A stretch of DNA of 55,531 nucleotides from JBOGED01 sp050743205. Its GTDB lineage: Bacteria > Actinomycetota > Nitriliruptoria > Euzebyales > Egibacteraceae. The stretch lies in the NCBI GenBank assembly GCA_050743205.1, contig JBOGEA010000002.1, positions 1 to 55,531 of the forward strand, in the 5' to 3' direction. Positions 1-8,522 of the stretch are shown in pieces. The notes beneath the pieces were generated by a model. The model was not told the origin of the DNA. It searched no databases and saw nothing but the letters and a program-made list of their open reading frames with translations. Positions within the stretch are counted from its first letter, which is position 1. Each line of letters starts with the position of its first letter. The translations under genes and the position numbers were made by a program.

Positions 1-287
1 GAGGAAACCTGCGGGTCAGGCGTGCGTTGTTGGGCTTGAGGCGCAGCTTTCCTTCATATTCGGAGGAAACCTGCATCTTTGGCTCGAGCGCCCCGACTGG
101 CGGGCCCGTGAGATTTTGCAACAGCCTCCATCCGACGGAAAGCCGTGTGGTGGGGACGTCACGCGAGGCGTTGGGGTGGTCGCCGGAGTGTGCGATGGTG
201 CGGGGCGGGGCGGGGCGGCCAGGGACGCGATAGACGGCGTCCGACGGCACTGCACCAAGATCGCATGTCAGGAGGTCTGGACTCTGG
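1..287. other. Intergenic stretch with stem-loop repeats
   Basis: No convincing gene is seen here. Positions 43-74 form a stem-loop with arms of the type GCAGxTTTCCTT and GGAGGAAACCTGC. The same right arm (GAGGAAACCTGC) opens the window at 1-12, so a second copy is probably cut by the window edge. Related stem-loops occur at 4957-4988 and 5017-5052. They are probably terminators or a small dispersed palindromic repeat. Confidence 0.5.
43..74. repeat. Stem-loop repeat, TTTCCT/AGGAAA type
   Basis: An imperfect inverted repeat with a 7-nt AT-rich loop lies just 3' of the minus-strand toxin gene at 288-569. It may act as that operon's terminator. Its arms match those of the stem-loops at 4957 and 5017, which suggests a family rather than a single local structure. 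Confidence 0.45.
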
Positions 288-569
288 TTACGGACGTCCC
301 CGGTGGTAGGCGTCCGCCCGGCCGACAATGTCGAGCACGACGACGGTGTGCTTGTCCTCATCAATGCGGTAGCGGATCCGGTAGGTGCCGCGGCGTGCGA
401 TCCAATGGCCAGCAAAGGGCGCGCGCAGTGGCTTGCCGACTCGTCGAGGGTCGTCCCGCAGCGCTCTGTCGATCAGCTCCCATGCCGCCGTGGCGATCTT
501 GAGGGGGAGTTCTTCGGTGAGCGCTCGACGGGCTGGCCAGGCGACGGTCAGCTCGTACCGTTCGCTCAC
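288..569 (-). CDS. Type II toxin, RelE/ParE family
   Basis: A 93-residue basic protein with the typical RelE/ParE order: an N-terminal strand (YELTVAWPARRAL), a helical hairpin, then GKPLRAPFAGHWIARRGTYRIRYR-type strands and a C-terminal VVLDIVGRADAYHR strand. Relatives are mRNA interferases or gyrase poisons; the sequence alone does not decide which. The start codon overlaps the stop of the upstream antitoxin gene by 4 bp, so the two are translationally coupled. Length is normal for the family and no break is visible. The basic C-terminal Y-H-R residues correspond to the usual RelE catalytic end. Confidence 0.85.
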   Translation of the reverse strand: MSERYELTVAWPARRALTEELPLKIATAAWELIDRALRDDPRRVGKPLRAPFAGHWIARRGTYRIRYRIDEDKHTVVVLDIVGRADAYHRGRP

Positions 570-859
570 CCGCCGCGGCTCTCGCGCGTCGCGCGAGCGC
601 GCAGGAGTTCGGCCATCTCCTCCCCGGTGGAGACGTCGCCGACGGCCACCGACTCTTCGCCCTCGGCCAGCCGCTCGCGGTCGGCGTCGCTCTCGAGCAG
701 CGCGAGGGTCTCCATGATCGACTCGTAGTCGTCGACGGCCAGCACCACCGCCTGCGGTCGACCGTTGACCGTGACGGTGACGGACTCGTGAGTGGTCGCG
801 ACCTCATGAACCACGGCGGAGAGGCGGTTCTTGGCCTCAGCGAGCGGCAGCGTTTTCAT
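566..859 (-). CDS. Antitoxin, Phd/YefM family
   Basis: A 97-residue protein that begins MKTLPLAEAKNRLS, the N-terminal signature of Phd/YefM DNA-binding antitoxins, followed by the VTVNGRPQAVVLAVDDYES segment that forms the Phd dimer core. The acidic C-terminal half (residues ~55-97) would wrap the partner toxin. It is the first gene of the pair and overlaps the toxin gene by 4 bp. By family precedent it autorepresses its own promoter, which would lie just upstream of 859 on the minus strand. The pair appears intact. Confidence 0.88.
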   Translation of the reverse strand: MKTLPLAEAKNRLSAVVHEVATTHESVTVTVNGRPQAVVLAVDDYESIMETLALLESDADRERLAEGEESVAVGDVSTGEEMAELLRARATRESRGG

Positions 860-895
860 GCGCGCAGCGTAGGGCAGAGATGGCCAGAATTCTAG

Positions 896-1310
896 CTATG
901 CCGACCGCTGGGCGGCGATGGCCCTACTCGAGGCGGGTGAAGCGAGCCACGGCGAGCGGACGAAGACGGCGATCATGCCGAGGATGGGGGTGGCCTTGGC
1001 GATGGCCTGGAGCCAGCCGGGCATGGTCTGGACTGGCATGAACGCTGAGCTGGCGAGGACCAGTGGGGATGTCACGACGATCGCCATCGCCTGCGCCGTC
1101 TTGGCATTGGGCGCCCCCCAGGCCGACGAAGATGTGCAGCCAGCTCAGCGCAAAGCCGAGCATGGCAATGAGCAGGGATGTGTAGCCGAGCGGCGCCATC
1201 AAGCTGCCGCTGCGTCGGAAGCCGACGCCGGTCATCAGCATGACGACGAAGAGGTTGCGCGCCACGCTGATCGCGATGTTGGCGGGATCAGCGTGCATGG
1301 AGAGTCGCAC
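896..1310 (-). pseudogene. ABC-2 transporter permease (DrrB-like), decayed C-terminal part
   Basis: Two minus-strand frames together give a DrrB/ABC-2 permease. One, up to about 1115, contains the DPANIA, NLFVVMLMTGVGFR and ALSWLHIFVGL segments. The other, downstream, contains SPLVLASSAFMPVQTMPGWLQ, the conserved loop near the end of daunorubicin-type exporters. The join lies near 1110-1118 and requires a one-base indel. The N-terminal third and the ATPase partner are absent. This is therefore a remnant and not a functional exporter. Above about 1310 the similarity is lost. Confidence 0.7.
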
Positions 1311-1688
1311 GGGTGGCCAGGTAGCTACCCGAACAGGGCATTGAGGCGTATATCTGCCTCGAATCCCCTTCAGACGACTTTGAAGCTTTTGTACTGCAGC
1401 ATATGTGAGCGTGCCAAGGTACCACAGACGCGACAGAGGGGAAGATCGGCGTATCAGAAGGACGGCAGTTGGACTCGTGATTGTCGAGAGCGTCAGCCGC
1501 GTCCGTCCCCAGGAGGTGGGCTTGCCATCGGGACCCCATTTGTTGCCGTATCGAACGGCCTCAGCTTCCGGGCCGTGCCAGGGCTTTGGAAGGACACATA
1601 GGAGGTCGGGCACCGCACACAAGAGGGACGGCCAGGAACTGCGATTTGCGATCACCATGACAGGCAAAGTCAGCCTTACCCCCATAGG
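1311..1688. other. Intergenic stretch, no gene recognised
   Basis: All six frames give short open stretches without family features. The stretch separates the decayed permease from the STAND module. The AT-richer segment just before 1689 presumably carries the promoter of that module, but no clear -35/-10 pair could be chosen. Confidence 0.4.
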
Positions 1689-2129
1689 ATGATATTAATG
1701 ATTGACTTGGCAAGCCTAGCAGCCACTGTCACAGAGCTACTCGCTCCTTGGCTTCCCAAGCTGTTAGGTGTCGCGGCCGATCAGGTCGTGCAGCAGACAG
1801 GCAAGAGCATAGCTGATGGCACTTTCGAACAGGCGAAGCGTGTGTGGGGCGCCCTCCGATCCTCTGAACCGGCCCGACGGAAGCTGGAAGGGAGGGCAGA
1901 GGCCATCGCCGCTGAGCCAGACAGCTCCGACCCGAAAGACATCTTTCGATTACTCCTCAAAGAAGCTCTGCGCGAGAATTCCGACCTCGCCGATGAACTC
2001 GGCGCGCTCCTGAGCGACTCTCCTCACGCTCGTCCAACGATGAAGATCAGAGACGTGAAGGGGGTCGGATTTATTAACACCGGCACGATTTGGGGCTCCG
2101 CTAAGGGTCGCGGAGATGCAGGCCGATGA
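1689..2129 (+). CDS. Small helical protein with C-terminal amyloid-like motif; partner of the STAND gene
   Basis: A 146-residue protein (a second in-frame ATG at 1698 is an alternative start). Residues 1-110 are predicted helical and amphipathic, beginning with a hydrophobic LLAPWLPKLLG segment, which resembles the small helical effector (Bell-like) domains paired with bacterial NLRs; that assignment is inference. Residues ~120-140 contain the core GVGFINTGTIWGSA. An almost identical core, GVGWVNTGIILGDA, lies near the N-terminus of the next gene product. A motif shared between the C-terminus of a small effector and the N-terminus of an adjacent NTPase is the known layout of RHIM/BASS amyloid signalling. 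The stop overlaps the next start by 4 bp (ATGA). Confidence 0.6.
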   Translation: MILMIDLASLAATVTELLAPWLPKLLGVAADQVVQQTGKSIADGTFEQAKRVWGALRSSEPARRKLEGRAEAIAAEPDSSDPKDIFRLLLKEALRENSDLADELGALLSDSPHARPTMKIRDVKGVGFINTGTIWGSAKGRGDAGR

Positions 2130-4338
2130 CGGACACTGCCACCCCTGCCACGGACGACCAAGCCCGTCTGCGTCAGGCGAACCAACCTGGAGCGCCGCAT
2201 GGGGAGTATAATGACAACCCCGACCCGGCGGAACGGGAACTCTCAAACCTGCATGAAGCTCGGGCCATCGCACAGAATCTAAGCGGGGTCGGCTGGGTCA
2301 ATACCGGCATCATCCTTGGCGACGCATGGGGCATGGGTACGGTCGGCGCAGCTGGACCTTTGGTAAAGGGAGTCGACGAAACTACGGTCATCGATTCGGT
2401 GTCGCTGGAAAAGCTCGCGGCGACCTTTGTGCGGCCGCCTGAGTACGCCACTGCCGAGGCTGCGTTAAAGGGTGAGGGTGTGGTCGTGCTGCAGGGGCCC
2501 TGGCGCTGCGGCAAGACGTGGCTGGGGATTCGGCTCCTGCATTCCGCGGGGGTGCAGCCGATACATCGCGTGCGTTCGCTGTCCGCGATCCCACGGAAGT
2601 TGGAACAGCACGCAGGCTACCTGATAGACGACCTCAACACCGAGGACACCGACCAACTCGACATCAAACGGATCCGTCAATACCAGGATCAGGCCCTTGC
2701 GGCCAAGAGCTTCTTGGTGGTGACGATCGATGACGAGGTCCCAATCACCCGAGCGAGGATTGCGCCGTTCCTGGTGCCCCTCACCGGGCTGCCAGACCCC
2801 GAGAAGATACTGAACAGAGGCCTCAGTGCACACTTTGATGGAGTGGTCCCCCCACTCGTCGAGCAGGTCAGGCAGGAGCCATGGGTCCGGGACTTCCTCG
2901 ACGCGCGGCCTATGCCGTCGGCTGTCGCATGGCTGGTCGCGGTGCTTGTGGAGGTGGGAGAGTCCAAGATCGACCGTACGGATGCGAGAGCCCGCTTCGA
3001 TCAGGGTCGAGCACACGAGGTCGCAGCGTTGTTCGAGCGCTCAGCCCTCAGGGACCGGTGTTTCATCGTCGCTGCCGCAGTCCTCCAGGGCACCAGCTTC
3101 GAGCATATCGACGACGCTGCGCAGCGGCTGGAAGTCGTATCGCCCCTCCGGCGCCGGAGGTCGCATGCCCATTGGCGGCGGCCAATCAAGCAACCACGAA
3201 CGGGCGGAGCGCGCAGCCCTGGCGGTTGTTCAGCCCTCGGGAACGGCGACTTCGCGCGATCGGTGCGCACTCAGCAGACGCAAGCGAGTCGACCCAGTGG
3301 GGATATGTACCTACGCGGGTTGTGCAGTTTGAGCCCTCCTGGCGCCCAGGGGCGATCCTTCGACACGTTTGGGAGGAGCACGACGACGCGCGTCGAGGCG
3401 TCACCGACTGGCTCACCGAGCTTGCCCAGCACGACAATGACGCCGTCGCAGTCAGATCGGCGACTGCGTTGGGCTTCTTGGGCCGCGAGGACATGGGGTG
3501 GCTGCTCGACCGCATCCAGCGTTGGGCCAAAACTGGGAGGGCACGTACTCGTGACGCGGCCGCCGCTGCCCTTGTCGCGCTGGCGGAGGACCCCGAACGC
3601 GGCGAGCACGTACTCCGCCTGCTGCACAACATAGTCGAGGCGTCCCCGAGGTCTCGCATGTCCGCAGTGGCTGTTGTCGTCTACGGACTTGTCTACCGCG
3701 AATCATTCGTCAAGCAGGCGCTGGACGACCTCCCCGCTGTGCTGGAGATTAACCTGCAGCGTCAGTTGATCATTGCAAACTCGTTGGCACAATTATGCGC
3801 CAACGGCTTTGGCGGGCTCGTACTGGATGCGCTGTCGGGTTGGGCAGACGACCAGGAGAATCCTGACCGAGCGAATAGATCGCTGGCGGTTTTCCTGCGT
3901 TTGACCCGGTGGACCGTGGTCACACCGCAACCGCAACCGCAACCACTGCTGCTCCTGCAGCTCGCGGACGAAAACGAGGTGCATCGGGAGCGTGTGGTCG
4001 GGCTGTGGCGCCGTGTATGGAATCATTGCGACCACGAGAATCTGCGGGAAGCGCTGAAAGGCTGGCTCAGTAATGTGCAGGAGCGCGGTGCTGGGCACGA
4101 GACACTCGATGCGTTAATGGACGACCTTGCCCAAAACGGCGCCCAGCACCAGTTGCTGGAGTGGCTGGTCCAATGGGAGGAGGATCCGGAGGGCCCCCAG
4201 GAACTCGCTCGTATCTACAGAGAGTGGCTGGCCGGCCGGCATGTCACCGCACCGCTGATCGTCCGCGCTTGGCGGGTATTGGTCCGTGGGACACGAAGCC
4301 TCTCGGCACGCATGCGGCAGCGACTGGGGCCCCGCTGA
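2126..4338 (+). pseudogene. STAND-type NTPase with HEAT-like C-terminal region, frameshifted
   Basis: The N-terminal frame starts at 2126. It has the amyloid-like motif at residues ~50-72, a Walker A GPWRCGKT at ~124-131 and a Walker B-like YLIDDL at ~165-170, as in nSTAND/NB-ARC-like NTPases. Coherent coding leaves this frame between about 3150 and 3240 and resumes in another (YVPTRVVQFEPSWRPG onward) to the stop at 4338. The second half is helical repeat in character (for example AVAVRSATALGFLG and TRDAAAAALVALAEDP), HEAT-like sensor repeats. Read together the product would be about 735 residues. The indel may be a real inactivation or an assembly error. Proteins of this architecture often act in antiphage or self/non-self responses; the role here is inferred. 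Confidence 0.65.
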
Positions 4339-4577
4339 AAGATCAGCTCTTCTTGCATGTCCGTGGGTTCGTCGAGGGTTGTGCGCCCAGGAACGGCGGC
4401 GGCGGAGACCTTCGGCGCAAACCGACGGAAGTACGCGCTGGGAGAGCGCCGGCTTCGGGGCTTCTGTTCTGTACGAACGAAGTACGGCGGGCAGGGCGCT
4501 GGGCCAGTCTGCGCTATGCAAGGTTCCAATGAAAGAGGTGGATCGCACTGCGTGTCGAGGATAAGGTGACGACGCGT

Positions 4578-4625
4578 GCACTGTGAATGGTTAGGCCGGT
4601 ATACCGGCCTAACCATTCACAGTGC
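4578..4625. repeat. Perfect 48-bp palindrome
   Basis: Two 24-nt arms, starting GCACTGTGAATGG and meeting at CCGGTA/TACCGG, are exact reverse complements with no loop. A clearly related but diverged palindrome sits at 38924-38970, directly after the eCIS operon. It may be a strong bidirectional terminator or a REP/MITE-like element. Confidence 0.8.
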
Positions 4626-4956
4626 GTTCAAGGCCCAGGCGACATCGAGTACACCCGCGAACTGCGCTACGGCCGTGGAGTACCTGTGCGGCTGACAGAG
4701 CAGGGCGCGCAGGAGCGGGGAGGAATGATCATCACCCACCAGGAGGACCATCTGGTTGCGCTGCCCCTTTGGCTCATTCGCCGATCCCCAGACCGGCCGC
4801 ATGAGGATCACGACCTCCTGACCCGGAACAGCGAATGTGCTGGTAAGCGCGTTGACGGTCCGGACTTTCTGCCGGCTTGTACGTTATTTAGTGCAGGTCT
4901 GTGAACGGTTTGGCGACCCTGCGGGTGAGACGGTTCCTGGGGCTGGGGGCTGGGAT

Positions 4957-4988
4957 GCGGTTTTCCTTTGGATGTGGAGGAAAGATGG
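4957..4988. repeat. Stem-loop repeat, TTTCCT/AGGAAA type
   Basis: An imperfect hairpin with arms GCGGTTTTCCTTT and GGAGGAAAGATGGG; same type as the copies at 43-74 and 5017-5052. The outer stem is weaker than in the 5017 copy. Confidence 0.4.
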
Positions 4989-5016
4989 GGTCGAGCGGAT
5001 CGGCAACGTGGTTGAG

Positions 5017-5052
5017 CCGCGGCTTTCCTTCTCATGCGGAGGAAAGCCGCGG
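5017..5052. repeat. Stem-loop repeat, TTTCCT/AGGAAA type, best-paired copy
   Basis: The arms CCGCGGCTTTCCT and AGGAAAGCCGCGG pair almost perfectly around a short CTCATGC-type loop. This is the best conserved of the three complete copies seen in the window. Confidence 0.55.
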
Positions 5053-5173
5053 GTGGGTGAGCGTGCTACCGCGCGGTCGGGTGTGGTGCCGGACGGCAGC
5101 GACGTGAGCAGGCTCCCCTCTGGCGACACCGCACTAATTATCGCACCGTCTCAGGAGTTCTGGAATCCGCGAG

Positions 5174-5428
5174 GTGAACGTGGACGGCGGCTCGTACCGG
5201 GTGGCCACCGAGTACATGATCCAGCTTGAGCGGGAGGACATGGAGGACCAGGCCAAACTCGCGCCGATCGCCGCGACCGCCAAGCTCGCCCCGGCGGAGT
5301 TCACCCGCCGTTACGGCTACCTCGTCGGGATGGGCCCCGACGCGTCTACAGCGTCGTGGCCCGGATCCGCAACTCCTGCTGCGGGCCCCGATTCCCCGGC
5401 TCCTGCTGCGGGCCCCGAGCCCTCCTGA
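5174..5428 (+). CDS. Small hypothetical protein, doubtful
   Basis: An 84-codon ORF from a GTG. Its first ~55 residues (acidic, with ATEYMIQLEREDMEDQAKLA) look protein-like, and the rest is Ala/Pro low complexity. The 3' end overlaps the antisense KTSC gene by about 110 bp. No family was recognised. It could be a remnant of a longer gene. Treat as tentative. Confidence 0.3.
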   Translation: MNVDGGSYRVATEYMIQLEREDMEDQAKLAPIAATAKLAPAEFTRRYGYLVGMGPDASTASWPGSATPAAGPDSPAPAAGPEPS

Positions 5429-5661
5429 TCGCCCTGCCGCCGGTCGGGCGCCCCCAGCCGGCGGTACGGGTAACGGTCTCTGACGAGGGCGTTGAAGCAT
5501 TGGCCGTGAGAGTCTGCGGCCATCAGGTCGTCGTGCGCCTCAGGCGGCACGTCGTCGTACTCGTACACGGCGCCGCTGGTGAACTCGATCCGCAGTACCT
5601 GGCGGGTGGGGTCGTAGCCGACGGACCGCAGCGCAGAAGAGTCGACGGTGACACGGTTCAC
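5317..5661 (-). CDS. KTSC domain protein
   Basis: The reading starts at a GTG two bases after the stop of the upstream minus-strand gene and gives 114 residues. Residues 1-65 match the KTSC fold: VDSSALRSVGYD, then LRIEFTSGAVYEYDDVP, then a helix and a terminal FNALVRDRYPYRRL, the lysyl-tRNA-synthetase-C-terminal-like small beta domain. The molecular role of KTSC proteins is not established. The C-terminal ~45 residues are Gly/Pro/Ala-rich and may not be conserved. The gene is probably co-transcribed with the repeat-rich membrane protein upstream. Confidence 0.7.
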   Translation of the reverse strand: MNRVTVDSSALRSVGYDPTRQVLRIEFTSGAVYEYDDVPPEAHDDLMAADSHGQCFNALVRDRYPYRRLGAPDRRQGDQEGSGPAAGAGESGPAAGVADPGHDAVDASGPIPTR

Positions 5662-5663
5662 GG

Positions 5664-6995
5664 TCAGAAGTCGCCACCGCCGAAGTCGCCACCGCCGAAG
5701 TCGCCACCGCCGAAGTCGCCACCGCCGAAGTCGCCACCGCCGAAGTCGCCACCGCCGAAGTCGCCACCGCCGAAGTCGCCACCGCCGGAGTCCCCGTCGC
5801 CGGAGTCCCCGTCGCCGGAGTCCCCGCCGCCCCAGCCACCGCCCCAGCCACCGAGCGCCTGGCCGAGCAGGAGACCGGTGAACAGCCCGCTGCCGCCGCC
5901 GAAGTAGCCGCCGGCCCACGGGGCGAACGAGCCGGGGGCGTTGTAGTAGGGCATGGACGCGCCGCCGACCAGGACCTGGCGGGACTGCGGCTCCAGGCCG
6001 TCGCGGACGCGCTGCGCATCGGCGGCGCAGGCCGGCACCGGGCGGGGGGCGCCGCCCTCGGGCGCCCACTCGACGTCGGTGACTGATGGGCCGTGGCGGG
6101 GATCGAAGAAGCAGGGCGGTCGCCGCTCCGGCGGCTCTTCGCCGCCCAGCCGCGCCTTGGCCGACGCCATCAGGTAGCGCCCCTCCTCCAGCGCGGAGGT
6201 GACCGGCGCCAGGTCTCGCGCCCGGTGGGCGCGGTCGAACGTCTCGGAGGCCCGCTGGTAGCTGTCCAGCGCGGCGGTGTAGTCCTCGACCGCCCGCCGG
6301 TCGGCTCCCGGCATCGACACATCCAGGTCCAGCGCGCGGATGTCCTCACCCAAGGCGACGAGGTCCTCCTCCGCCGCGACCCGCACGTCCTCGAACTCGC
6401 GCTGCTGGCGCTCGTCCCGGCGCCGTCTGCTCCGCAGCGCGAAGAACCCCAGCGCGCTCGCGCCGATGGCCAGGACACCGAGCAGTACGAGGCCACCACC
6501 GATGCCGCTGGGCTCCGGCTCGGGCCGCGGGGCTGCCTGCTGGCCGGAGCCGGCCTGGCCCACGCGCTGCACGAAATCGAGCAGGATCGCCTCCGCGCCC
6601 CCAACTCTGTTCTGCTCGAGGGCAGCGTCGGCGAGCGTCCCGACGCCGTCGATCGCTGTGCTCATCGCCCCAAAGCTGCGGCCCGCTACGACCGCGACAG
6701 TGACCGGCTGACCGAACCGGGAAGCGATTGCGTTGATCAGCTCCCGAGGCTCACCCGCGCCTTCGGGGAAGATCGCCACCGCGATCGGGGTGGCGGACTC
6801 CGCGATGGCCCCCCGCAGCCGGTCCGCCGCGGCGGGGTCGAGCGCGCTCTCCGCGGACGGGTCGACGTACACGGGATCACCGCGAAGCGCCTGAATGGCG
6901 TCATCGACCTGTGACTGGGCATGCGCGGCGGTGGGCAGCAGCAGGACTGCCATCGCCGCGAGCGCGAGCAGTTGACGGGCAAGCGATCTGATCAT
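5664..6995 (-). CDS. TPM-like secreted/membrane protein with C-terminal GGGDF repeats
   Basis: 443 residues. A signal peptide is visible at 1-26 (hydrophobic core ending AAHA-Q). Residues ~30-150 resemble the extracytoplasmic TPM/DUF-type domain of actinobacterial membrane proteins. A single membrane helix follows at ~167-192 (LVLLGVLAIGASALGFFAL) with an RSRRRR stop-transfer. A coiled helical cytoplasmic part (~195-285), a Cys-containing segment with CFFDPRHG (~298) and a Gly-rich tail come next. The tail ends in about eight repeats of the pentapeptide GGGDF/GGDSG, encoded by 15-bp tandem units. The repeat tract is prone to slippage. Function is unknown; TPM proteins have been linked to photosystem repair in plants and to membrane-associated roles in bacteria. 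Confidence 0.65.
   Translation of the reverse strand: MIRSLARQLLALAAMAVLLLPTAAHAQSQVDDAIQALRGDPVYVDPSAESALDPAAADRLRGAIAESATPIAVAIFPEGAGEPRELINAIASRFGQPVTVAVVAGRSFGAMSTAIDGVGTLADAALEQNRVGGAEAILLDFVQRVGQAGSGQQAAPRPEPEPSGIGGGLVLLGVLAIGASALGFFALRSRRRRDERQQREFEDVRVAAEEDLVALGEDIRALDLDVSMPGADRRAVEDYTAALDSYQRASETFDRAHRARDLAPVTSALEEGRYLMASAKARLGGEEPPERRPPCFFDPRHGPSVTDVEWAPEGGAPRPVPACAADAQRVRDGLEPQSRQVLVGGASMPYYNAPGSFAPWAGGYFGGGSGLFTGLLLGQALGGWGGGWGGGDSGDGDSGDGDSGGGDFGGGDFGGGDFGGGDFGGGDFGGGDFGGGDFGGGDF
5667..5830. repeat. 15-bp coding tandem repeat
   Basis: Repeats of GCCACCGCCGAAGTC on the plus strand (about eight exact units, then diverged GTCGCCGGAGTCCCC units) encode the Gly-Gly-Asp-Phe tail of the minus-strand TPM-like protein. 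Copy number is likely to vary between strains. Confidence 0.85.
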
Positions 6996-7394
6996 CGAGA
7001 TTTCCTCCGCTGGTTCACAGAGTAGACGCGCGGGAGCGGCCGCCGGTTCTCTTCTGAGCCTTGTCGCGGCAGGATCTCGGGCGTACGCTCAACACACAAC
7101 CCTAGCGGGGCTTCGCCCCAGCCGACGAGTCATGGGCGGGTAGGAAGGTCGCGCGCAGGTTGACGACAGTTTTGTGGAGCATCCGCGACGTACATGTCGT
7201 CGATGCTCCACAAAAAGCCAGCCCTGAGGAGGTGAGGACCGATGTCGGTGATGTTCTGCGTTGCCGTGCCCGTCTGTGGACTGGGCACTCCCTGCCGGCT
7301 CCTCGCCTCGGCCGCCTGCTGATCCTCGCAGTCCCCGCCGCCGCCTCGAGCCGGCGCGCACCACACTGCCGCAACGACTCGAGGAGAACCTCCC
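6996..7394. other. Intergenic stretch between divergent genes
   Basis: Contains the upstream region of the TPM-like gene, the inverted repeat at 7170-7216 and the leader of rsgA. No gene is called. A very long open frame on the minus strand enters here but is an antisense shadow of rsgA and icd. Confidence 0.5.
7170..7216. terminator. Stem-loop, probable bidirectional terminator
   Basis: The arms TTTTGTGGAGCATC and GATGCTCCACAAAA are exact complements, and the central part GACGTACATGTCGTC adds further pairing. The arms start and end in T/A runs on both strands, as in a bidirectional intrinsic terminator. Confidence 0.6.
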
Positions 7395-8477
7395 TTGCAC
7401 GACATCGCATCGTCGTCCCTGCATGAGCTGGGCTGGGACGACGCATTCGCGGACGCATTCGCGCCGCACGCACAACCCGCCATTCCCGCCCGCGTGAGCC
7501 GCGCTGACCGCGGCGGGAGCCTCATCGTCGAGACCGCCGACGGTCCGCGGCGGGCTCGGCTGCCCGCCAGCTTCCGGCGGCTCGATCCGACCGAGCTTCC
7601 CACCGTCGGCGACTGGGTGGTGCTCGGCACCGACCGGATCGACGGCGACCGTGTGGCGGAAGCCGTCCTGCCCCGCAGAAGCGTGATCATCCGGCAGGCG
7701 CCGCAGGACCAGCTGGCCGACGCCCAGGTGCTCGCCGCCAACGTCGACGTCGCCTTGATCGTCGTTGCCCTCAACGATGACGTGAACCTTCGCCGTCTCG
7801 ACCGCTACCTCGCCCTCGCGTGGAACAGCGGCGCCAGCCCAGTGGTCGTCCTGACGAAGGCCGACCGCTGCGACGACGTCGAGGCAGTGATCGCCCAGGT
7901 CGAGCTGACCGCGCTCGGCGTGCCGGTCCTCGCGCTGAGCGGCCTGACCGGCCAGGGCGTCGAGCTGCTCGAGGCGCATCTGGCACCGGGCAGGACCGCC
8001 GTGCTGCTGGGGATGTCCGGGGCCGGCAAATCGACCCTGGCCAACCGCCTGCTCGGCGCGGATACGCTGGCCACCCAGGCGGTGCGCGCCGACGGGCGCG
8101 GCCGGCACACGACGACGCATCGGCAGCTGCTCCGGCTGCCCAGTGGCGCCCTGCTGATCGACACGCCGGGCCTGCGCCAGCTGGGGCTGTGGGACGCCGA
8201 CGAGGGGTTGGCCTCCACCTTCAGCGACGTCGAGGAGCTGGCCGGCTCCTGCCGTTTCGGCGACTGCGGCCACCAGGCCGAGCCGGGCTGCGCGGTGACC
8301 ACCGCCGTGGCCGAGGGGCACCTGACCGCCGAGCGGTTGGAGAGCTACCGCAAACTCCAGCGCGAGGCCGCCTACCTTGCGCGCAAGCAGGACGCCCGGC
8401 TGCGCAGGGACGAGGTCGATCGCTGGAAGCAGATCCACCGCTCGATGCGCGCGTACGCAAAGGAGCGGGGACGCTGA
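7395..8477 (+). CDS. rsgA: Ribosome small subunit-dependent GTPase A
   Basis: 360 residues with the circularly permuted GTPase order diagnostic of RsgA/YjeQ. An N-terminal OB fold (~30-100) is followed by G4 TKAD (154-157), then G1 GMSGAGKST (206-214), the G2 threonines in RHTTTH (~238-242) and G3 DTPG (256-259). The C-terminal zinc site uses C286, C291, H293 and C299. The protein helps late 30S subunit maturation in the cytoplasm. The start is a TTG preceded by GAGGAGA at a good distance; no nearby in-frame ATG fits better. The next gene, icd, follows after 45 bp on the same strand. Confidence 0.96.
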   Translation: MHDIASSSLHELGWDDAFADAFAPHAQPAIPARVSRADRGGSLIVETADGPRRARLPASFRRLDPTELPTVGDWVVLGTDRIDGDRVAEAVLPRRSVIIRQAPQDQLADAQVLAANVDVALIVVALNDDVNLRRLDRYLALAWNSGASPVVVLTKADRCDDVEAVIAQVELTALGVPVLALSGLTGQGVELLEAHLAPGRTAVLLGMSGAGKSTLANRLLGADTLATQAVRADGRGRHTTTHRQLLRLPSGALLIDTPGLRQLGLWDADEGLASTFSDVEELAGSCRFGDCGHQAEPGCAVTTAVAEGHLTAERLESYRKLQREAAYLARKQDARLRRDEVDRWKQIHRSMRAYAKERGR

Positions 8478-8522
8478 CCGCCCTCGGTAGTCTTCGCTCT
8501 GGGCAACACGACAGGAGCAGAT

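Larger units (their letters stand above)
4339..5173. other. Long intergenic stretch with palindromes
   Basis: No ORF here shows family features. The stretch holds a perfect 48-bp palindrome (4578-4625) and two TTTCCT/AGGAAA stem-loops (4957-4988, 5017-5052). The open frame at 4587-4904 begins inside the palindrome and has no plausible ribosome binding site, so it was not called. Confidence 0.45.

Noticed and set aside
4587..4904. 105-codon ORF
   Set aside because: It starts inside the perfect palindrome, has no ribosome binding site and no recognisable domain.
5667..5830. Possible CRISPR-like array
   Set aside because: The units are contiguous 15-bp coding repeats without spacers.
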